Assembly: GCA_013153105.1 (NCBI GenBank)
Contig: JAADFC010000058.1
Location: forward strand, 1 to 28,338
Direction of reading: 5' to 3'
DNA length: 28,338 bases
From: Thermoproteota archaeon
GTDB taxonomy: Archaea; Thermoproteota; Thermoprotei_A; Sulfolobales; Pyrodictiaceae
The first letter of the stretch is position 1. Each line of letters starts with the position of its first letter. Under the pieces are notes generated by a model. The model did not search any database. It was not told the DNA's origin and worked only from the letters and a program-made list of their open reading frames with translations. A program made the translations under genes and the position numbers. Of the stretch, positions 7,780 to 14,352 are shown one piece after another.

Positions 7780-7840
7780 GCCACGTCCACCGGCCCCCGG
7801 CCGTGGCGCCGCCCTTTTTACACCGCCCCAGACGTGGCTT
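7778..7840 (+). terminator. Two overlapping inverted repeats with a T5 tract at the gene end
   Basis: GCCACG (7780-7785) pairs with CGTGGC (7802-7807), followed 8 bases later by TTTTT (7815-7819). The same 5' arm, as AAGCCACGTC (7778-7787, including part of the stop codon), is also a perfect partner of GACGTGGCTT (7831-7840). The T tract is a plausible archaeal termination site for the 340-aa gene. The two pairings exclude each other. Confidence 0.5.
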
Positions 7841-7910
7841 CCCCATCTCTCCTCCGCTTCTGGTGCTGCTCCCTGCACACCCCGCTCAACATCCGCCGGC
7901 GGGGAGAAAA

Positions 7911-7919
7911 CTTATATAC
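7911..7919 (+). promoter_or_regulatory. TATA box of the CAU tRNA gene
   Basis: CTTATATAC lies 33 nt (first T of TATATA) before an ATGG at 7946, the likely transcript start. It gives a leader of about 12 nt to the tRNA at 7958. Confidence 0.65.
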
Positions 7920-7957
7920 CCTAGACCGGGCCGGGCTAGACCGACATGGTGGGCCCT

Positions 7958-8034
7958 GGGCCCGTAGCTCAGCCCGGTAGAGCGCCCGGCTCATAACCGG
8001 GTGGTCGGGGGTTCGAATCCCCCCGGGCCCACCA
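7958..8034 (+). tRNA. tRNA with CAT anticodon (elongator Met or Ile2)
   Basis: The cloverleaf is complete. The acceptor GGGCCCG pairs with CGGGCCC, the D stem is GCTC/GAGC, and the anticodon stem CCCGG/CCGGG has loop CTCATAA. The T arm is GGGGG-TTCGAAT-CCCCC, the discriminator A, and CCA is encoded. It is not the initiator (G1-C72). A CAU anticodon can belong to elongator Met or to Ile2, where C34 is changed to agmatidine in archaea. I cannot separate these by eye. No intron is present. Confidence 0.93.
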
Positions 8035-8147
8035 TCGCTGGGCCGGTCTGCACCCAGCTTCTCGCCCTCCATCCTCGACTCTCGCGGGGTAGTATTCGCC
8101 CGTTTGCCACTCTTGCTCCGCGGCTCCGCGGTGTGCGGGCGCGTCAA

Positions 8148-8156
8148 GCTTATTAG
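8148..8156 (+). promoter_or_regulatory. TATA box of the tRNA-Asn gene
   Basis: GCTTATTAG lies about 32 nt before ATGG at 8183, matching the TATA-to-ATGG spacing of the other tRNA genes here. The leader to the tRNA would be about 38 nt. Confidence 0.55.
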
Positions 8157-8218
8157 GCCGGGGTAGGGGGCTGGGTTTCTTCATGGCCGCCGGGGTTCCG
8201 GGGGACGGTCTGTCGCGG

Positions 8219-8296
<78 letters not shown>

Positions 8297-8337
8297 CTCT
8301 CCCGCATCTCCGCATCCTTGCCGGTGGGTGTGGCCTC

Positions 8338-8835
8338 TTGCGTAGAGACTGGAGCTACCCTCTGCTCGTCCTCCTGGCCTCCCGGGGCGGGTGCCTCGAG
8401 CGTGGCGTCTTGGCGGCGCTTCTCTGGGTTAAGCCCTTGACCGTGCGCAGGATGTCCTGGGGGCTTCGGCGTAGGGGGCTTGTCAGCGTTGAGGGTGAAC
8501 GCCTCTGCGTAACACGTCGCGGTCTTGAGCATGTGGGTTGGGTGGAGTTTCTGGCGCGGAAGCGTAACCATTACCTGGTCTATGGGCGTGGTGTAGCGGT
8601 TCTCGTCTCCTACCGTAACCGTGGCGCTACGGTGTACGTGGCTGGGCTGGATGTGCTGTGCAGGTTGATGGCCGCCGGTGCCGTGTCCAGGGCGGCTGTG
8701 GGCTCCGTGGCTAGGGCTGTAGGGCTGGCGTCCAAGACGGTCTCCTACGGTTTGAAGATGCTCGAGTTAATGGGGTGCCCTGGCGTCGGGTGCCCGGTCG
8801 AGTGTGGGGTAAGGGATAAACCCCCGCGCTTGTAG
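8338..8835 (+). CDS. Predicted winged-helix DNA-binding protein
   Basis: The 165-aa product has an N-terminal pattern of a winged helix-turn-helix. YPLLVLLASRGGCLERGVLAALLWV is followed by a recognition-like helix (LTVRRMSWGLRRRGLVSV) and a wing (EGERLCVTRRGLEHV). A second helix-turn-helix-like stretch (ARAVGLASKTVSYGLKMLELMGC) lies near the C terminus. The frame is open back to 8263, but that portion lies inside tRNA-Asn. TTG 8338, with GGTGGG about 9 bases upstream, is a better start. The target genes are unknown. It lies between two tRNA genes on the same strand, 42 bases after tRNA-Asn, and may be co-transcribed with it. Confidence 0.6.
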   Translation: MRRDWSYPLLVLLASRGGCLERGVLAALLWVKPLTVRRMSWGLRRRGLVSVEGERLCVTRRGLEHVGWVEFLARKRNHYLVYGRGVAVLVSYRNRGATVYVAGLDVLCRLMAAGAVSRAAVGSVARAVGLASKTVSYGLKMLELMGCPGVGCPVECGVRDKPPRL

Positions 8836-8927
8836 CGGCTGTGCTTGCACGGGTCGAGCCCCCGGCTGACTCGGCGCCGCAGTTGCGCCGGGGATGAGCG
8901 TCATGGTGGGCCCTGAGAGAGCGGCGT

Positions 8928-9064
8928 GGGCCCGTAGCTCAGCCAGGCAGAGCGCCGGGCTCCAGACCGGCGTCGCCGGGTCCACAGGCGCCGGGTCTGC
9001 GGAGCGTCGCAGATGACGGGGAGAGACCCGGAGGTCGGGGGTTCGAATCCCCCCGGGCCCACCA
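8928..9064 (+). tRNA. tRNA-Trp (CCA) with a 60-nt intron
   Basis: The exons form a full cloverleaf: acceptor GGGCCCG/CGGGCCC, D stem GCTC/GAGC, anticodon stem CCGGG (8955-8959) with CCCGG (9027-9031), loop CTCCAGA, T arm GGGGG-TTCGAAT-CCCCC, discriminator A and encoded CCA. The intron is 8966-9025, directly after position 37. The junctions form a perfect archaeal bulge-helix-bulge. A 4-bp central helix CTCC (8960-8963)/GGAG (9020-9023) is flanked by two 3-nt AGA bulges, each cut after AG. A GATGA near the intron 3' end resembles a C box, but a convincing D box is missing, so a methylation guide function is unproven. No TATA box is seen at the usual distance. Confidence 0.94.
8966..9025 (+). 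other. Archaeal tRNA intron (bulge-helix-bulge type)
   Basis: This is the 60-nt sequence removed by the tRNA splicing endonuclease from pre-tRNA-Trp. Inside, CGCCGGG-type repeats and a GATGA box are visible. In other archaea the Trp intron can act as a box C/D guide for modification of the anticodon loop. Here only one box is recognisable. Confidence 0.85.
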
Positions 9065-9210
9065 TGGCCCTCTACCGTCCAATGCCTACACTCCTCCGGG
9101 GCGCTCGGGTCATTCTGCTGCATCCCTCGGGCTGGGAGACTTCTTCTAGGCCAGGCCGGGCCGCGGGCCTGCAGCGGTAGGTAGGTTCTCGGCGGGGGTG
9201 TTGGCAGGGT

Positions 9211-10467
9211 TTGCCTAGCAGGGTACGCGACCCCGGCCTGGCCGGTGAGGGTAGGCTGCAGATAGAGTGGGCGGAGCAGCACATGCCTGTCGTGGCTAGG
9301 TTCATCCGTGAAAGGTTTGCCTCGGAGAAGCCGCTTGAGGGGCTCCGCGTCGGTGCGGTGCTGCACGTCACCAAGGAGACCGCGGCTCTTGTGAGGACCC
9401 TCGTGGCGGGCGGGGCTAGGGTGCGGCTTGCCGCGAGCAACCCCTTGAGCACCCAGGATGAGGTTGCAGCGGCTCTAGCCGAGGAGAAGGGTGTCGAGGT
9501 CTGCGCGTGGCGTGGCATGAGCGAGGATGAGTACTTCGGGTGCATCTCCTGGGTTGCCGAGTGGAAGCCCCATATAGTGATAGACGACGGGGGCGACCTC
9601 CACGCTATGCTCCATGAGAAGTTCCCGGATGTCGCGGCTGAGGTTTGGGGTGGGACTGAGGAGACGACGACGGGTGTGATAAGGCTGCGTGCCATGGAGA
9701 GGCAGGGTGTACTCAAGTACCCCGCGATAGCAGTTAACGACGCCTATACCAAGATGATGTTCGACAACCGGTACGGCACGGGGCAGAGTGCGATAGACGG
9801 CGTCATACGCGCGACGAACATCCTCCTTGCAAGCAAGACGGTCGTGGTAGCAGGCTACGGCTGGTGTGGCCGGGGGATAGCGGCCAGGGCGCGGGGGATG
9901 GGTGCCAGGGTCATAGTGACCGAGGTAGACCCGATAAAGGCCTTGGAGGCCTACATGGACGGGTTCCAGGTAATGCCCATGATAGAGGCTGCTAAGGTAG
10001 GGGACGTGTTCATAACCGCTACGGGCAACAAGAAGGTGATAAGGAGGGAGCACTTCGAGGTAATGAAGGACGGCGCTATACTAGCCAACGCAGGCCACTT
10101 CAACGTCGAGATATGGATACCCGACCTCGAGGAGCTTGCCGTCTCCAAGCGTCAGGTTAGGCCGCACGTCACAGAGTACAGGCTCCGCGACGGCCGCCGC
10201 CTCTACCTACTGGCGGAGGGCAGGCTCGTCAACCTCGTCGCAGCCGAGGGCCATCCCAGCGAGGTCATGGACATGAGCTTCGCAAACCAGGCCCTCGCAG
10301 TGGAGTACCTGGTGCGCAACCGCGGCAGGCTCCGCCCGGCAGTGTACCGGGTGCCCCGCGAGATAGACGAGGAGGTCGCAAGGCTCAAGCTGAAGGCATT
10401 GGGTGTCAGGATAGACAGCCTCACCGAGGAGCAGCGCCGCTACCTGGAGAGCTGGAAGCTAGACTAG
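9211..10467 (+). CDS. ahcY: S-adenosyl-L-homocysteine hydrolase
   Basis: The 418-aa protein hydrolyses S-adenosylhomocysteine to adenosine and homocysteine, relieving product inhibition of methyltransferases. Family motifs are in order: HMPV near residue 24, CASNPLSTQDE-like AASNPLSTQDEVAAAL (74-89), DDGGDLH (125-131), EETTTG (150-155), VNDAYTKMMFDNRYG (175-189), the NAD+ Rossmann loop GYGWCGRG (215-222), and NAGHFNVEI (about 278-286). Length and C terminus fit the shorter archaeal and Thermotoga-like group, lacking the bacterial/eukaryotic C-terminal tail. TTG 9211 is the first start in the frame, with GGGGGTG about 11 bases upstream. No TATA box is obvious between it and tRNA-Trp. Confidence 0.96.
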   Translation: MPSRVRDPGLAGEGRLQIEWAEQHMPVVARFIRERFASEKPLEGLRVGAVLHVTKETAALVRTLVAGGARVRLAASNPLSTQDEVAAALAEEKGVEVCAWRGMSEDEYFGCISWVAEWKPHIVIDDGGDLHAMLHEKFPDVAAEVWGGTEETTTGVIRLRAMERQGVLKYPAIAVNDAYTKMMFDNRYGTGQSAIDGVIRATNILLASKTVVVAGYGWCGRGIAARARGMGARVIVTEVDPIKALEAYMDGFQVMPMIEAAKVGDVFITATGNKKVIRREHFEVMKDGAILANAGHFNVEIWIPDLEELAVSKRQVRPHVTEYRLRDGRRLYLLAEGRLVNLVAAEGHPSEVMDMSFANQALAVEYLVRNRGRLRPAVYRVPREIDEEVARLKLKALGVRIDSLTEEQRRYLESWKLD

Positions 10468-10541
10468 GGTAGGGAGAGGGCGTGGAAGACCCAGCGCATG
10501 GGCGGAGGCGTGTTTACACCCCTCACCCCGCCCTAGTCTAG
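10459..10541. repeat. 11-bp inverted repeat spanning the ahcY stop
   Basis: CTAGACTAGGG (10459-10469, containing the ahcY stop codon) is a perfect inverted repeat of CCCTAGTCTAG (10531-10541). The arms are separated by 61 bases. In RNA this could close a large hairpin at the end of the message. Confidence 0.55.
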
Positions 10542-10574
10542 ACCCCGGGGCGATGAAGAGTTACAGCCGAACAG

Positions 10575-10606
10575 ACACGCCCCCTGCAGACCCGCTGGGG
10601 GCGTGT
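10575..10606. repeat. 10-bp perfect hairpin in the ahcY/RHH convergent gap
   Basis: ACACGCCCCC (10575-10584) and GGGGGCGTGT (10597-10606) are perfect inverted repeats around a 12-base loop. The 277-base gap between the two convergent genes contains no supported coding region. It holds this hairpin and the repeat at the ahcY end. No T tract follows, so it is not a typical archaeal terminator. Confidence 0.6.
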
Positions 10607-10744
10607 GGGGTGACGAGTTTCGCCCCTACGAGCCCCGCAGCCATCGGCGCCGATGAGGACTACGCCAGCGCCTGAACCCCTCCGGGCCCCGTGGTAGGGT
10701 GGGGCTCGCGGGGTATGGTGAGTGACTTGGCGTCCGAGGCACCT

Positions 10745-11581
10745 CTAGCCGCTTGTGGGCTCCTCGACGAACCTCCATGCCTTCTTTGAGGTGTCGAAGT
10801 AGATTAGGCCGTGCTCCTTCAGCCGGCGGAACAGCTCGTACTGGGTGTCCGTGAGAAGTATCTTTATCTCGTCGTCGTTAGCCGTGGGCAGCTGCTCCAG
10901 CTTCTCGCGGAAGTTTCTCCAGAACTCGGGGTCCACCGCGACCCTCTCCCCTCCCAGCTCTAGCACGAGGGCGCCCTCTCGCTTGAGCTTCTCGAAGAAC
11001 GCGTCGCGGTCGCGCAGCCACTGGACATCATGCTCGAAGACTACACCCTGCTCGCGCAGCCTCTCTATAGCGCTCCTCCGGCGTCCGCGGCTCCTCTCGT
11101 GGCCCTTCTCCACCCTCTGGTGGGCCGGGCCGTAGCCCGACACGGGCGCCGCCGGGGCGGCGGGCTGGTGGGCTTGCTCCTCGAGCTTCTTGACGCGCTC
11201 CTCGAGCTCCTCTAGCCTCTCTATAACATCGGCCAGCCTCGAGGAGAGATTGTCTATCTTCGCAGTCCATGGGTTTATCATATCCTGGATCCGCCTCTCA
11301 AGCTGTGCCAACGCCTTCCGGAGAGCCGCCTCTACATCGACGGGCTTCACCTCGACGGTACCAGCAGACACAAGCTCTCGGAGCCTCCTCTCAACCGCCT
11401 CCTCAACAAGCCTCTCAACGTCAGCCGCGGCGGGCGCACCCTCGTAGCCCAGGTCCCGCAGTATCAGGCTCCTAACATAGTCGGCGACGAGGCTGTAGCC
11501 CATACGCTGGGCGCGCCTTTCAAGCTCCCGGTAGACGTCCTCCGGAAGCTCCACTGCAACTATACGGCCGCGCCTCCCCAT
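10745..11581 (-). CDS. Ribbon-helix-helix protein with coiled coil and C-terminal domain
   Basis: The 278-aa protein starts with a CopG-like ribbon-helix-helix segment: strand RRGRIVAVELP, helix EDVYRELERRAQRMG and helix SLVADYVRSLILRDLG (residues 3-45). A long charged region with heptad-like Leu follows (about 85-140, ending RLEELEERVKKLEEQ), indicating a dimeric coiled coil. A Pro/Ala linker and a conserved-looking C-terminal domain of about 100 residues (REQGVVFEHDVQWL to AWRFVEEP) complete it. The frame is open upstream to 11893, but ATG 11581 follows GGGTG and matches where RHH domains start. It is probably a DNA-binding regulator or chromatin-associated protein. A palindrome lies over its putative TATA box, suggesting autoregulation (inference). 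Confidence 0.8.
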   Translation of the reverse strand: MGRRGRIVAVELPEDVYRELERRAQRMGYSLVADYVRSLILRDLGYEGAPAAADVERLVEEAVERRLRELVSAGTVEVKPVDVEAALRKALAQLERRIQDMINPWTAKIDNLSSRLADVIERLEELEERVKKLEEQAHQPAAPAAPVSGYGPAHQRVEKGHERSRGRRRSAIERLREQGVVFEHDVQWLRDRDAFFEKLKREGALVLELGGERVAVDPEFWRNFREKLEQLPTANDDEIKILLTDTQYELFRRLKEHGLIYFDTSKKAWRFVEEPTSG

Positions 11582-11673
11582 GAGGGCAGCACCCTTGCCC
11601 GAGACTGGCCCCGCGAGAGCGGCTGAAGGGTTCGGGCCGGGGGCCAGGCTGTCCACAGGATTCAACGCCGGGT

Positions 11674-11693
11674 GCCCCCTATAATAAGGGGGC
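11674..11693 (-). promoter_or_regulatory. TATA element inside a 7-bp-arm palindrome (possible RHH operator)
   Basis: GCCCCCT and AGGGGGC flank ATAATA, so the AT-rich element TTATTATA (minus strand) sits in the middle of a perfect inverted repeat. A transcript from it would start about 11655, close to an in-frame GTG at 11656 and 75 bases before ATG 11581. RHH proteins bind short palindromes and often repress their own promoter, so this is a candidate operator. Confidence 0.5.
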
Positions 11694-11760
11694 TGCCCTG
11701 CCCCATCAGCTGTGGGGCGGTGAACGGGGCTGTACTCGCCGAGGCCGGCCGATGCGGACG

Positions 11761-11768
11761 CCTTTAAG
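11761..11768 (+). promoter_or_regulatory. TATA-like element of the SPOUT-like gene
   Basis: GCCTTTAAGTGG lies about 60 bases before the GTG at 11826. It is the only AT-rich block on this side of the divergent gap. Confidence 0.45.
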
Positions 11769-11825
11769 TGGTGAGCCCCCGCGACCCTCGCAAGGGCCGT
11801 GTGGGAGCGTCGGCGGGGAGGTTGC

Positions 11826-12299
11826 GTGGCCTTGCATGATGGTCTGGTCGTGCTTCTCCACGACGTCTCCAGCGCGCAGCGCCTCATAGACACGGCGCGC
11901 CTGGTATATGGGCTTGGTCTACGCAGCTTCGTGGCATCGAAGGTTTACGGCGCGGCCGCCAGCAGCGGCGTCCCCGAGGCTAGCAGGATGGCTATGAAAC
12001 TCGGCCGCCTCTTCGCAGTACTCCCCAGCGCCAGGGACGCGGTCGAGCTGCTCCAGCCCGACGCCGTGATAGTCGTCTCAAGGGACTACGGCGAGCCATT
12101 GGAGGCCTCGGAGATAGCCGAGAAGCTGGCGAAGGCGAAGAAGCCGCTTCTAGTGCTCGGGGGTATAGACGCCGCCCCCTCCAAGGACGTGGCAGCGCTG
12201 GGAGAGGCCCTCTACATAGCCGGAGTCGAGCACCGCCTCGGCCCCGTGGCGGAGGCAGCCATAATACTAGCGGCCCTGCGCGGGCTCAGCCGGCCTTAG
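11826..12299 (+). CDS. SPOUT-like RNA methylase family protein (COG4080-like)
   Basis: The 157-aa product reads VLLHDVSSAQRLIDTARLVYGLGLRSFVASKVYGAAASSGVPEASRMAMKLG, then LLQPDAVIVVSRDYGEPLEA and KPLLVLGGIDAAPSKDV. This matches, as far as I can recall, a small archaeal family annotated as SpoU/SPOUT-type RNA methylase or, less plausibly, RecB-like nuclease. If the SPOUT assignment is right it uses S-adenosylmethionine on an RNA. The substrate is unknown. GTG 11826 follows GGGGAGGT at good spacing. An upstream GTG at 11799 lacks one. Its 3' end overlaps the convergent methyltransferase gene by 33 bases. Confidence 0.65.
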   Translation: MALHDGLVVLLHDVSSAQRLIDTARLVYGLGLRSFVASKVYGAAASSGVPEASRMAMKLGRLFAVLPSARDAVELLQPDAVIVVSRDYGEPLEASEIAEKLAKAKKPLLVLGGIDAAPSKDVAALGEALYIAGVEHRLGPVAEAAIILAALRGLSRP

Positions 12300-13250
12300 C
12301 AGCCCCGCCTCAAGCACCCGCCTAACCTCCCGGGCTATCGCCTCCGCAAGCGGCACCGGCACCGCCTCCCCAACCTGGTTGTACTGCTCATCGCGGCCCC
12401 CAAGGAACACATGGTCGTCCGGGAACCCCATCAACCTGGCCTGCTCGCGCACAGTGAGAAACCTGTCCTCATACGGGTGTATGAACCGGCTGCTCCCCAG
12501 CACAGTCGGCGCGTGCCGCCGCGGGTCCAGCCGGATCAGGTTGGGCAGCCTCCTCCCCTCCGCCCCCTCATAGTAGATGAGGGCCTGGCCCCACTTCAGC
12601 CTCGATATCCTGCGGGCCTTCCTCGGGCTGAGCGGCGGAGGCTCATGGTTCAACACTCCAGGCGCACCCGGCTCCGGCAACCCCCGCAGCGCCTCGGCGA
12701 CGCTCACCCTCCTACGCCTCCGCGGCGGCCGCAGGGGGATGTTGGAGATGAAGACGCGCAGCCGGTGGCTCGGCGTGCCATAGTCCTCGGCTAGCAGCCT
12801 GTTGAAGTAGACGCGGGGATACCCGGCCTCCGCGAACAGCCTCTCGAGCTCCTCCCGGACATCAAGGATACCCGGCACGTTCTCCATAACGAATACCGCG
12901 GGCCTCAGCTCCCCCACAAGCCTCACAAAGTGGAGCACAAGCTGCCCCGCAGGGTCCTCATAGAGCCTAGCCAGGGGGTCCCTGCGGCGGCGCGGGTTAG
13001 CCCCGGTATAGGGCTCACAGGGCGGGCTACCTATCACCACCAGCGGCCGCCCCACAAGCCTCTCGACAAGCCTCCCAGTGACCTCCTGCACATCCATCCG
13101 CAGCGCGATCGACTCAGGGAAGTTAGCCTTGAAGCTGCGTATCGCGGCGACGTCGTTGTCTACCCCCAGCAGTATACTGAAGCCAGCCCTACGGAACCCC
13201 TCGGCGAAGCCGCCGGCGCCGGAGAAGAAGTCAACCACTCCCAGCTCCAC
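12267..13250 (-). CDS. DNA (cytosine-5) methyltransferase-like protein
   Basis: All the central C5-methyltransferase motifs are present in order: motif I DFFSGAGG (7-14), motif IV SPPCEPYTG with catalytic Cys78, motif VI MENVPG (122-127), motif VIII SHRLRVF (161-167), motif IX with RFLTVREQARLMGFPDD (263-279), and motif X QVGEAVPVPLA (292-302). The target-recognition region between VIII and IX is only about 90 residues. Motif IV has PCE rather than the usual PCQ. No restriction endonuclease lies next to it, so it is an orphan. RNA (DNMT2-like) rather than DNA may be the substrate. The GTG start lies 20 bases inside the TFE gene, with GAGG about 9 bases upstream, so the two are translationally coupled. 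Confidence 0.85.
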   Translation of the reverse strand: MELGVVDFFSGAGGFAEGFRRAGFSILLGVDNDVAAIRSFKANFPESIALRMDVQEVTGRLVERLVGRPLVVIGSPPCEPYTGANPRRRRDPLARLYEDPAGQLVLHFVRLVGELRPAVFVMENVPGILDVREELERLFAEAGYPRVYFNRLLAEDYGTPSHRLRVFISNIPLRPPRRRRRVSVAEALRGLPEPGAPGVLNHEPPPLSPRKARRISRLKWGQALIYYEGAEGRRLPNLIRLDPRRHAPTVLGSSRFIHPYEDRFLTVREQARLMGFPDDHVFLGGRDEQYNQVGEAVPVPLAEAIAREVRRVLEAGLLRPAEPAQGR

Positions 13251-13770
13251 TGATATCAGCCTCGAGCATACTCACATACCGCCGCAGTATCTCAAGCCTA
13301 ATCTCCCTATCCTCATCAGGCTCGAGCATACTGCCACACCGGGGGCAGGTGAACTCGTACTCCAAAGCCTCCTCGAAAGTGTACCTGGTGCCATCCAACG
13401 GGCAGACATAGTAGGTATTCTCCTCCTCCTTCTGAAGCAGAGCCCTCAGCTTCTCCAGCGCAGCCCTCTTCCTAGCCTCTATAATGGCCGGAATCCCGTC
13501 ATAGTTTATGGACCAGTAGAAGATTATGCGCCCCTTCTCCGGGTGCTTAACCCTACGGTAGGTCACAAACCCCTTCTCAGCCAGTATATTAAGAGACCTC
13601 CTCACAACGCTGCCCCGCAGCCCCGTCTTATCCATGATATCGTACTCGCTGAGCTCTTTACCCTCCTCCAACAGCGCCTCAAAGACCTTCCGCGCATCCT
13701 GGTCCACAAGCCTCTCTATCATAAGCAGCAGCTTCTCGACCTCACCACTGTACTCGGCCAAGACCCTCAA
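13231..13770 (-). CDS. tfe: Transcription initiation factor TFE, alpha subunit
   Basis: The 179-aa protein has the TFEalpha layout. An N-terminal winged helix (ERLVDQDARKVFEALLEEGKELSEYDIMDKTGLRGSVVRRSLNILAEKGFVTYRR) comes first. The FYWSINYDGIPAIIEARKR linker helix follows, then a zinc-ribbon region with VCPLDGTRYTFEEALEYEFTCPRCG. TFE helps TBP, TFB and RNA polymerase open promoters. The first half of the ribbon shows CPLD where many TFEs have CxxC, so only three of four Cys ligands are visible. An Asp or another residue may complete the site. The start is TTG, 3 bases after the trm56 stop. It is co-transcribed with hflX, trm56 and the C5 methyltransferase. Confidence 0.93.
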   Translation of the reverse strand: MRVLAEYSGEVEKLLLMIERLVDQDARKVFEALLEEGKELSEYDIMDKTGLRGSVVRRSLNILAEKGFVTYRRVKHPEKGRIIFYWSINYDGIPAIIEARKRAALEKLRALLQKEEENTYYVCPLDGTRYTFEEALEYEFTCPRCGSMLEPDEDREIRLEILRRYVSMLEADISGAGSG

Positions 13771-13773
13771 CCC

Positions 13774-14352
13774 CTAGCCTTCAATACCCTCCGAATCCAG
13801 GCTTACTACCTTTTTGCTCCTCGGCGAGGGTATAATACGCAGCTTCGCGTTTGGAAACTCTATCCTAAGCTCACGCCCCTCATAGAGCCTGTCCAGGAAT
13901 ATAGCTAGGGCAGCCACCTCGCTATGCGGCTGATTCCCTATCGCGACATTATAGTCAGCGGCCTCGTAGAAGAACGGCGGCACCTTCTCAGCGCCGACAA
14001 TCACTAGTTTAGGCTTGGGACTGCTCCGAATCTCGCCTATAACATCGTCCACGTGGAGCCCGTACATCGTGAGGTGTATAACCTCGCCACCCTGTCGCCT
14101 CCATTCCATCACATACCGCCTGCTCGGAACCCCGCATTCCAGGTGCATCACGCCGCCCCAGCGCTCAAGGACGCCGCGGAGCGACTCCATCACGTGGCTG
14201 TCGCAGACGTCGCCTAGTATGAACCCGTTGGCGCCAAAGGCTCTGGCTACAAGGCCGACGTGGGTTGTTATCCTCTTGTCGCGCTCCGGCCGATGGCCTA
14301 TGCGTAGCACGTAGACCCTGCCGTACCTCTCAGCAGGATGGCCAGCCTGCAT
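13774..14352 (-). CDS. trm56: tRNA (cytidine(56)-2'-O)-methyltransferase
   Basis: The 192-aa protein has the highly conserved aTrm56 start VYVLRIGHRPERDKRITTHVGLVARAFGA. SPOUT-fold segments VIHLTMYGLHVDDVIGEI and KLVIVGAEKVPPFFYEAADYNVAIGNQPHSEVAALAIFLDRL follow; the IGNQPHSEVAAL stretch forms the knotted AdoMet site. The enzyme methylates C56 in the T loop of archaeal tRNAs and so stabilises the elbow. ATG 14352 is preceded by GGTGAG. The first 55 bases overlap the end of hflX, and tfe follows 3 bases after its stop. Confidence 0.95.
   Translation of the reverse strand: MQAGHPAERYGRVYVLRIGHRPERDKRITTHVGLVARAFGANGFILGDVCDSHVMESLRGVLERWGGVMHLECGVPSRRYVMEWRRQGGEVIHLTMYGLHVDDVIGEIRSSPKPKLVIVGAEKVPPFFYEAADYNVAIGNQPHSEVAALAIFLDRLYEGRELRIEFPNAKLRIIPSPRSKKVVSLDSEGIEG

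Noticed and set aside
10610..10675. Possible box C/D small RNA
   Set aside because: GTGACGA, CGATGAG and CTGA resemble boxes C, C' and D, but no D' box is found and the spacing is wrong (about 34 nt between C and C').
11582..11893. N-terminal extension of the RHH protein frame
   Set aside because: The upstream codons encode a Pro/Ala/Arg-rich stretch that overlaps the divergent gene's promoter and 5' end. ATG 11581 with GGGTG fits RHH domain starts. A short leaderless form from GTG 11656 remains possible and is noted separately.
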